From contig JAIXMQ010000107.1 in assembly GCA_025716855.1 (NCBI GenBank), positions 37,501 to 61,982 on the forward strand: a stretch of 24,482 bases of DNA. The letters are read 5' to 3'. A program made the translations under genes and the position numbers. This DNA comes from Pilaira anomala (Eukaryota; Mucoromycota; Mucoromycetes; Mucorales; Mucoraceae). Positions 17,430 through 24,482 of this stretch are shown here, piece by piece. The notes beneath the pieces are model-generated. The model was not told the origin of the DNA and did not search any database. It saw only the letters and a program-made list of their open reading frames with translations. Positions within the stretch are counted from its first letter, which is position 1; the number at the start of each line of letters is the position of its first letter.

Positions 17430-17535
17430 TTGGACACTTTTTTGAAATCATTGGTCGGAATTTAAAAACCAATTGGACATTTTTTTGAGACCCAATTGGT
17501 TACTTTTTTTAGATTCATTTGGCCATTTTTGTTGA
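17430..17535. repeat. Degenerate TTGG-based repeat cluster
   Basis: Four related words recur at 17430, 17473, 17496 and 17519: TTGGACACTTTTTTGA, TTGGACATTTTTTTGA, TTGGTTACTTTTTTTAGA and TTGGCCATTTTTGTTGA. Such clusters are typical of subterminal regions of DNA transposons, which is only a possibility here. No gene is seen between 17370 and 17635. Confidence 0.5.
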
Positions 17536-17635
17536 TATTTACGTATTTTTGATTTTGAGTTGATGAAAATCGTAGTCGTAGTTGTGCCATTAGGAAAAAG
17601 ATCCAAAACACTAATGACAGAAAGAATACAAGAAC

Positions 17636-18126
17636 TTAGGGTGGGAGAGCTTGTTCCAGAAATATAAATCGACGCGTTAGAGAATTCATCAATTGATACT
17701 GTAGGAAAAGAGGTGAAATAAGGAGATGGAGATACTCTTTAGACGTTGGTATCTCAGTGTGCGTTGGACCTGGTCGACCCAGACGCATTGATTCTATATA
17801 GTAGTCAAGTAGTTTACCACTGAACTTATTCCATAGATTTTTTCTCTGCTCTCCATTAGTGCTTGAAATCACGAAAGATCTTAATTTCTTTTACGACTGC
17901 CTTGAACAGGCATATTCCTAACTTGTGATGTATAATTCAAAGTGTTGCTATTATTAATGGCAATATTCCCTAAATCCGTTGGCAGGTTGTGGTTGGAAGA
18001 TGTGCTAACTGATTGGCTATTGACTGGGTAATTATTTGCAGATATTATGTAACAAAGTATTTTACTGTCTTTATCATGCAGTATAACCTGGATATTGGAG
18101 AATTTGTTGGTTTTAAGTGATAGCAA
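17636..18126 (-). pseudogene. Degraded coding remnant, family not recognised
   Basis: Two adjacent minus-strand frames look like one protein broken by a frame shift near 17880. The upstream piece (18126-17881) has an Asn/Ser-rich stretch ending NYTSQVRNMPVQGSRKR. The downstream piece (17872-17636) reads ISSTNGEQRKNLWNKF, LLDYYIESMRLGRPGPTHTE and NSLTRRFIFLEQALPP. The composition is protein-like rather than repeat-driven. It may be part of a transposon or of another accessory gene. Confidence 0.35.
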
Positions 18127-18617
18127 AATGTATTAAAAATACAAACGGTGGTAGTAATATAAGAAAAAACCAAAGTTAGCTTTCCCTTTAATCTTTAATC
18201 ACTCTTTAAAATAATCATTTTATTATAATCAGGTTTTCTTTAATAATATCATTTCACTTGTGATATATTTTTCTTTTACAAATGTATAAATAAATATGTA
18301 CATGCATGTAAAATTTAAGTGTTATTTTATTTTTGTACCATTGATTCTCCATTATAGATGAAATTACTTGAATGTGATTGGTGATACATCTGTTACCTGC
18401 TTTCTTCTTTTTGGCTTCACGATATTTGCTATGTTGGTATCTTGATCTTCGACTTCTGAGCCATATCTCTTTTGACAATGGTTGCTATAGATCTTACTTA
18501 TCTTCTTGAGATCGTCGACGATGTTGTTAAGGTTGGCTAGCTCTTTGATTTCTAATGGGATATCGAATGAGATGATTTCATTCATGATAGTTATGTCGGG
18601 GGCAATTTTGCTAAGTA

Positions 18618-18657
18618 CACTCCCTTCGAAAAAGTCACCGGAGACTTTGAAGTCCGA
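18618..18657. repeat. Tc1 terminal inverted repeat, left
   Basis: 40 bp beginning CACTCCC, exact reverse complement of 19972-20011, directly after the TA at 18616-18617. Confidence 0.95.
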
Positions 18658-18805
18658 TTTTTTTTTAATTTTAATAGTGTAATAAAAATATCATTTCATC
18701 GTGAAGTATACAATCTTGACGTCCCAGAGCTTGTAACATAGTACTGTTTAGTGTTTTAATTTATAAAATAAAAAAAAAATTATTAAAAAAGAAGAAAAAA
18801 ATAAT

Positions 18806-19876
18806 TTAATAATGAGTGTTACCACCATTAGCTGCTATGACACTCTTGCATCTATCTGGCATGGATCTGACCAGGATATTAGTCAGCTCAATATCAATAT
18901 TATCCCAAGTCTCTTTTAAATGAATTCTGAGGTCTGAGGTATTATTGATGAGATGTCTTTTATCCCGTATCTTCATTTCCAAATGAGACCATATATGCTC
19001 GATTGGATTCAAGTCTGGGCTTTGAGCAGGCCAGAAATCGAAACCATCTAATGTTTCTTCTGCTTTCCATTTCTTCGCCAGAGAACCCGTGTGAGGTGTT
19101 GTATTGTCTTCTTGATAAATATAATGACCCTCGGGATTGTCTTGTTTCAATTGCTGAATAAATGGTCTCAAGTTCTCAGCCAAACATTCCACATACCTTT
19201 GTTGGTTCACATTTTGATCCATGAAAACCAAGGGGCCTAGCTTACCAACAACAAAACAGCTCCATATCATTACTGAACCACTGCCAAACTTCTTTGTAGG
19301 TATTAAGTTTTTTTTGTTAAACTTTTCATTTGCTAAACGTATTACATGAACTCCAGCATCGTTGCCAACAACGCGATATCTTGACTCATCTGACCAAATG
19401 ACATTTCTCCATTCGTCAAATGTCCAATCTTTCTTACTTTCTGCCCATTCTAGACGTTTTTGTACATGGGTAATGCTCAATGCTGGTCTACGAGCTGGAA
19501 TACATGATTTGTACCCCATTTCACCCATGTACTTGACCATGGTCTCTCGACAAACATCGATACTCGCTGCATGCAAGTTGGATAAGTGATGAGACATTGG
19601 TTTGAACGCCTCATCTTCTACGCTATTCTTCAAATATCTTTTTTGACGACTATTCATCTTAGGAGGACATCCAGTACGTTTATTATTTGGTTTAGTTGTT
19701 CCAAATTGGTTGTATCGTTGACGAGCATCACTAATAGTAGATAGTGGAATTTTTAGAAAATCTGAAATTTGAGTTAAGCTATGACAGCCAGCTTTAAGTA
19801 ATCCAGAGATCTCCCCGTACTGGTATTCAGTAAGTTCTTTTCTAGTTTTATTGTTAGTACTGTCTGTGAGAGGCAT
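18806..19876 (-). CDS. Tc1/mariner transposase, intact, DD35E spacing
   Basis: 356 residues, one exon. It cuts and pastes the element at TA sites. Residues about 15-60 form a helix-turn-helix (SLTQISDFLKIPLSTISDAR) followed by a second DNA-binding segment with a CPPK linker. The catalytic core shows IWSDESRYRV (Asp163), YQEDNTTPH (Asp257) and SPDLNPIEHIW (Glu293). There are 35 residues between the second Asp and the Glu, whereas typical Tc1 has 34. The frame has no break and all catalytic residues are present, so the protein may still be active. The ATG is 96 bp inside the right repeat. This is the only gene in the element. Confidence 0.93.
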   Translation of the reverse strand: MPLTDSTNNKTRKELTEYQYGEISGLLKAGCHSLTQISDFLKIPLSTISDARQRYNQFGTTKPNNKRTGCPPKMNSRQKRYLKNSVEDEAFKPMSHHLSNLHAASIDVCRETMVKYMGEMGYKSCIPARRPALSITHVQKRLEWAESKKDWTFDEWRNVIWSDESRYRVVGNDAGVHVIRLANEKFNKKNLIPTKKFGSGSVMIWSCFVVGKLGPLVFMDQNVNQQRYVECLAENLRPFIQQLKQDNPEGHYIYQEDNTTPHTGSLAKKWKAEETLDGFDFWPAQSPDLNPIEHIWSHLEMKIRDKRHLINNTSDLRIHLKETWDNIDIELTNILVRSMPDRCKSVIAANGGNTHY

Positions 19877-19971
19877 TGTGATGAAAGAATTTATTTGTTA
19901 TTATAAAGAAGAAATAGCAATTATGCAAAGATGATTACTATCGCATATTTTTATAAAATTAAAAAAAAAAT

Positions 19972-20011
19972 TCGGACTTCAAAGTCTCCGGTGACTTTTT
20001 CGAAGGGAGTG
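19972..20011. repeat. Tc1 terminal inverted repeat, right
   Basis: 40 bp ending GGGAGTG, exact reverse complement of 18618-18657, directly before the TA at 20012-20013. Confidence 0.95.
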
Positions 20012-21517
20012 TACATAAAATGAACAATGTTGTCCTTTTTGGTATTTGAAGGTTAGATTTTCTCTATATACATATTATATTAAATTTCTTACCAACTGCT
20101 TGTAAGGAACAAGCTAAATGATTGACTTTTCTTAACATTACATTCCTAGAGAAGATCGCCAAACGGATCAGGTCATTACATAAACTATCAGTATCATTTC
20201 GGGCATCGGCAGGCTTCACTTCACAATATCCTAGAGCTGTGCCAGCTAATTTTATATCAAAATACTTCATCATAGCATCGGGGCGGAGATGTTCGGTGTT
20301 GTCTTCTTTTCTATTTAGCCTACGTAAAGCAAAGGTTAAGTAATTCTTCTTGCTTTTATATGTAACTTTCTGTTATTTACCATAGTAAATGCTTGTTGTT
20401 TTCCGGGCTGTGAAATATGGGTGAAAGCACAGGGTCAAGGTAGTTGGCCGTAAGCTCCATTTCGCTGATTTCTTCAGTCTTCTTAAAGTTAGGCAATTTA
20501 TTGAGACTATATTTTTTTCGTCATAATCATGTCACATATAACATTATAAGCCTGAAGGATTCTTACTAGTTGAAATAAATGTCGATAATTCTTTCGTCAT
20601 CTTTAGTGACTTTGCCGTACATCTTTGCTAGCTCTTTTTTAAAGTAAATCTGTCTGATTTACCATCAACGCCCTGTTACTGAATGAATGGATAAGTACAA
20701 CAATATAGCATACATCAAATCCCTCTTACTAACTCTTGTAAGTTTTGTTAATTCAGCATGGATGTTATCATCCACCTGATCTTCCGATTTGTATTCTTTG
20801 GCTATAGTATCCCTTAAAACATCGATGTTTTCTGTATCAATATATTGTAGCAAAGAAGGGTCATACTCTTTCTCCTTGAGTAAAATAATGTTTTTAGAGG
20901 CACTACAAGGAGTGATTGTTAAAAATAGCCTCATAATGTATTTTTAGGCTTATGTACTTACAGTAATTTATGGGTATCGCTTTTCACAAAGAACCCTTCA
21001 CTTTCGGACTTTTGTTTGCAAAAGTTTATATATTTCTTGAGAGGTTCAACAACTTCAACATTGTTGTCAAGCATGTACGTTGGTTGTGGTGGTGTTGGTT
21101 GCATAGATAATGTAGACAATTCTCCTTGGGTCGGAGAACTTGGTTGTTTGCATACCATCCTAATTTTGAGACGATTTACTGCCTGTTTTGCTGACTTTGC
21201 TAATATTTTAGTACCATCTTTGGTGATGTTTTTTGTAGCCTGAGAATCTTCAAACTGGACAGATATATCAATGTTTGCTGCCTTTTTGGTCCGCTTGTTT
21301 GGATAATGTTTTTTGAATGTTGTCTGAAAGGCTCTGTTCAAGCCATTTTTTGCTTCATCATAATACTCATACGAAGACACCCAGTCAGTTATTATATTTG
21401 CATTTTCCTTATTATGATTAATAAAGCCAATTAGAGTAGCGTTTTTTTTCTTCTGAGTGATGTATTCATCAAAGGCTAAAAACAAAGAGTTGATTAATAT
21501 ACTAACAGAAAATTGTA

Positions 21518-23985
21518 TTAAGAGAAAAGCTTCAACTGCCTTCTATCAGTCGTGACATGATAAGAAAACGCGTAATAGATTAAACAAGAAAATAAAAAAG
21601 TTGTAAAAAAAATGTTGAAATTAAGCTGATAATATTTCAAAAGCTGCTTGTAATCTTCCTCTTTTAAAAGACTATACTTTTTATCAATCTTTAATGACTG
21701 AACAGTACTTGTAGGTAAGGGTTCAAAACCATATGCATAACCAGAAACACCGGACCCATCAAGACTGCCAGCATATTGGATAAAGTCGATAAGGTTGTAA
21801 TCATCGTCTTGTGAAATTTTCAATTCGTGAGAGAGGTAATGTTCTTCATATTGTTGTCTTTTTTCATCGATACCCATACCTAAAAACATCGACTTTACTT
21901 GTAAAGCTGAGACATTTGGGCCTAAATCAGGAATGGAATCGACATATAAGTCTTCACGATGTACTGTTTGTATGAATTTTTCGGCCATGGTTGTTTCGAC
22001 TGAACCTTTATGGTTTGTTCTAATATTTTTGAGATCCATATTAAAACGTTTAAATCCAAAAGCATGGTGCGAGTGAAAAGGTCCATAGTCCAACATTTGT
22101 TCAAGAAGATGAATGTGATAATGTATATTCGGATACAGACTTTTTTTACCGTACAGCTGTTCATATTGTTTACAGAAAGTAACCACCCTGTCATGACATG
22201 CTTTAGCAGCAGAAATTGAGACATTAGGTAGACTCATGACCTGCATAGCTTCGACGAAAATCATCCAGTGATCGTAGTTTACCTTCGGGAGATGATCCTT
22301 CAACAACAAAGGGGACAAGAACAACGAGTACACACGCCATTCATCAGCTTTAAAATGGGCAAATCCATCTTGACCAGTTTTGACTTTTCTTGTCAAAGAA
22401 GACACATCAATTCCAAATGGCATAACTATGTTAGACACCATAGTAGACATCTGTTCTAGCATCGATGTATTTAAGAATTTCTTCTTGAAAATGAAATTCA
22501 CAATTCTTTTACAAGTTCCCATCCAAACATTGTGCATTGGATCATACACAGGGAAGCGAATCATATCAAAATAAGGCAATTCATGGAATGCACTCCACCT
22601 GGTACCAGTTGCTTTCACTAATCTTTCACGCTCAGCTTCGTTCACAGCATTCTTCCACATCATTGCGTACTTCAGATTTGATTCTTTTGTTCTTTTTGCC
22701 CAGTTACCATCCCACCCACCAGAATAATCACGAGGTGATTCACCTTTAACCAAACAACCAAATGCATGATCACATTTTCTACAAGCAAAAGTAGCATTGT
22801 GAGAAGTGAATCCAAATGATTTTGCAGCAGCAGGTAAATCGAGACTACCCAAAGCTACAGCAGCACGAACCAAAACTTCGCCAGTATTTGTCATCATCTT
22901 GACACCTGCACCCATCAATATCTTTAATTCATCAATAAGTGGTTTCAAATAGTTATTGATTTCTTGTAAACTTGGTTCATCAGGACCTGGCATCAAGCCT
23001 ACAAGAATCACATTCTTCTTCAAATTTCTTGATTTTCTATCGATATTAAGAATGGTCATGTATATTGCTCCAACAGAATATTGTGCACCTGTGTATGCTT
23101 GAAACCAATCCAGATTAAAATTGAGCATTAAATTTGAGTTTGATGCATCAACGAAAGGTACATTGTCTGTTTTGTCAATCTTGAATGATTTCCATACATC
23201 CCCATCCATGACATCAAAAACGTAACCTTCTTTTTGTAGCTTTCTCTTTCTCCAAGAATTAATTTCTTTCATGAAATTTTTACGACTGAAAAATTGTCGT
23301 AAAGTCGTAATAATCGAGTTGTAAACAAAAGTCATCGTTGGATTCAATTTACCTGATCTTGAAACAGTGTACAAGTCAGTGTTGCATCTTTCTAAAACTA
23401 AACGAGATGTACTAGAGATACGTGAAGCAAATCTACAAGTTGCATGTACTGATCGATCACTATTATTTTCAGGAATTTCATAAATTGAATGACAGGACTT
23501 GCAGGCGACGTATTTTTTAACTCCTTTGTAAACATTTTCATTAAATTTCATTCTTGTAATAAATGTTGAGAGTTTCTTTGGGAAACGAAACTCCAGATTC
23601 AAATATGTTAAGACGATGTTAAGAAAAAACATCACCACTTCACAACCTTCTAAAGTAAGGTACTTTCCTTGCATCATCAAAAGTAACATTACAAAAATGT
23701 ATGCTACAGGTTCAGAAGGAAACAAAGATGGATTTTTTGTATCTACAGAAAAAATTAAATCGAAATTTAGTTTTTTTAAAAAAAAAAAAAGAAAAGTGTT
23801 TCGCATACCTTCTTCATCAAGTGCCTCTTGATCATCTTCAACCTGTTCATTTTGCTGGTTGATATTAATATTCTCAGCTTCGATTTCTTCTTCAATGTTA
23901 TTATCTAAGTTTAAAATTTTAGAGGTGCTGGGTAAAAGAGTAGTAAAAAATGAGGTAGTAAAATCACGGATGAATTTTTCTCCAA
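21518..23985 (-). CDS. Tnp2/CACTA-like DNA transposase, ends uncertain
   Basis: The main exon runs 23742-21518. A 66-nt intron (23743-23808, GTATGC...TGTAG) links it to an upstream acidic exon (23809 to about 23985, ending EALDEED at the join); the true start lies further right and was not found. The protein has a zinc-ribbon-like CKSC...C near the start, then NFNLDWFQAYTGAQYSVGAI, NVILVGLMPGPDEPS, YLKPLIDELKIL and AAAKSFGFTSHNATFACRKC. RWSAFHELPYFDMIR, then VYDPMHNVWMGTCKRI, follow. These blocks match Tnp2 (Transposase_21) proteins of CACTA/EnSpm-like elements as abundant in Mucoromycota. After LLKEEDYKQLLKYYQ the frame continues as a hydrophobic tail from T-rich DNA and stops, whereas relatives continue with more conserved sequence, so the C-terminus is probably truncated. 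No CACTA ends were identified. Confidence 0.75.
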
Positions 23986-24482
23986 CTAGCCGTTAAGCCA
24001 CCAAAATACTTACCAGTTTTTTTTAAGTATAATACTGGTTTTTTTCACAAAAAACAGGTAGTTTTTTCTTTTTTTACTTATAATTTGGACAAAAAAGAAA
24101 AAAGGATCATTTTCTATTTGAGATTTATTAGACAAAATGAATCATTTATTTTTTGATAAAATTATTAGACTTACCATTGATAACAACATGTTTTATGCAC
24201 AGGTTTTTTTTTTTCTTGGAACAATCTCTTCTCTAGATAAGGAGTGTGGCAAAAGAAGAGATTAAAAATGGAGCGGTAAGGAAGGTTCATTTTGAAATAT
24301 ATATAAAAAGAAGAAAGTGAAAGAAAAGAACAAAATAAAAAAAAGGATGATTTATAATGAAAAAAAAACTCCTGTTTGTCTGGCGTATAAGAAAAAAAAC
24401 CATGTGAAAAAAAAATTTGATGTAATGGTGTATTTCATGCAAAAGTTATAAAAAACCTTATTCACGTGACGATGTGCCTGGT
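23986..24482. other. AT-rich edge region, no gene resolved
   Basis: Probably holds upstream exons or the 5' flank of the Tnp2-like gene on the minus strand; GTAAGT-type donors occur on that strand near 24007-24012 and 24168-24173. ACCAGT and ACTGGT (24012-24017 and 24033-24038) form a small inverted repeat followed by T runs. Confidence 0.4.

Larger units (their letters stand above)
18618..20011 (-). mobile_element. Tc1/mariner element, apparently complete
   Basis: A 1394-bp element with 40-bp perfect terminal inverted repeats (CACTCCCTTCGAAAAAGTCA..., 18618-18657 and 19972-20011). It is flanked on each side by TA (18616-18617 and 20012-20013), the expected target duplication. The repeats continue imperfectly into T/A-rich sequence. 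It carries one intact transposase gene on the minus strand and sits inside an exon of the gene at 18364-21475. Confidence 0.95.
18364..21475 (-). pseudogene. Multi-exon gene with GYCEVKP motif, interrupted by a Tc1 element
   Basis: Minus-strand exons in order are 21475-20962, 20902-20734, 20672-20567, 20506-20381, 20319-20093 and 20061-18364, the last split by the transposon at 18618-20011. The junctions join in frame. Visible blocks are ENANIITDWVSSYEYYDEAKN, then LASKNIILLKEKEYDP, DERIIDIYFNY, SEMELTANYLDPVLSPIFH, NKHLLW, LRPDAMMKYFDI, LGYCEVKPADARND, CNDLIRLAIFSRNVM and AVENLTFKYQKG. I associate this GYxEVKP/DLxRLxxFS pattern with a large uncharacterised Mucoromycota family; its function is unknown and this is from memory. 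Two defects are seen: the Tc1 insertion and a probable one-base loss in the A run at 20635-20640, which puts a TAG right after LKKS. The first exon and start are not settled; an ATG near 21558 is possible but needs a weak donor. Confidence 0.6.

Noticed and set aside
1..24482. tRNA or rRNA genes
   Set aside because: No cloverleaf with conserved box A and box B and no rRNA-like stretch was seen by eye; a dedicated scan was not possible.

Overview
The window looks like nuclear DNA of an early-diverging filamentous fungus, most likely a Mucoromycotina (Mucorales-type) species. The evidence is strong AT-richness with many homopolymer runs, spliceosomal introns of about 50-100 nt with GTAAG-type donors and TAG acceptors, fungal-type housekeeping genes, and several transposon families (DIRS, Tc1/mariner, Tnp2/CACTA-like, Gcr1_C proteins) of the kind common in that group. 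Family names come from recognising protein motifs; no database search was run.

Left part. 1-1392 has no gene. An eight-exon XAP5/FAM50 nuclear protein gene lies on the minus strand (1393-2832, 5' end uncertain). 3586-5840 holds two tandem copies of an unrecognised gene with promoter, TATA box, short signal-like first exon and intron. Copy 1 is open for 212 residues; copy 2 is frameshifted. Differences between the copies fall mostly at silent codon positions. A broken coding fragment (5963-6496) and a short LTR-like element with a polypurine tract follow.

Middle. A 1.5-kb segment carrying a pirin gene and the 3' end of the tRNA pseudouridine synthase gene PUS3 occurs twice (6920-8410 and 11752-13267). 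Only the right copy continues into full PUS3. Only the left pirin keeps all four metal-ligand residues; the right one has His changed to Gln. Between the copies lie a head-truncated Gcr1_C-domain gene (minus) and the 3' half of a DIRS tyrosine-recombinase retrotransposon: RNase H, recombinase, internal complementary region and right terminal repeat. The DIRS end stops 3 bp before the TATA box of the right pirin.

Right-middle. PUS3 (minus) and a SETD6/Rkm4-like SET-domain lysine methyltransferase (plus, seven exons) diverge from a 166-bp intergenic region. A Pcl/Pho80-like cyclin (four exons, one of 11 nt) follows and ends next to a 46-nt poly(A) run.

Right part (17.4-24.5 kb) is transposon territory. 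It has degenerate TTGG repeats, a degraded coding remnant, and a multi-exon gene of a family I associate with Mucoromycota (GYCEVKP motif). The last exon of that gene is split by an apparently complete Tc1/mariner element (40-bp perfect TIRs, TA duplication, intact 356-aa transposase). A large Tnp2/CACTA-like transposase gene on the minus strand reaches towards the right edge.

The most notable observations are the purifying-selection signature in the unrecognised tandem gene family, the reciprocal decay of the duplicated pirin/PUS3 segments around a DIRS end, and the Tc1 insertion whose removal leaves the host reading frame continuous.
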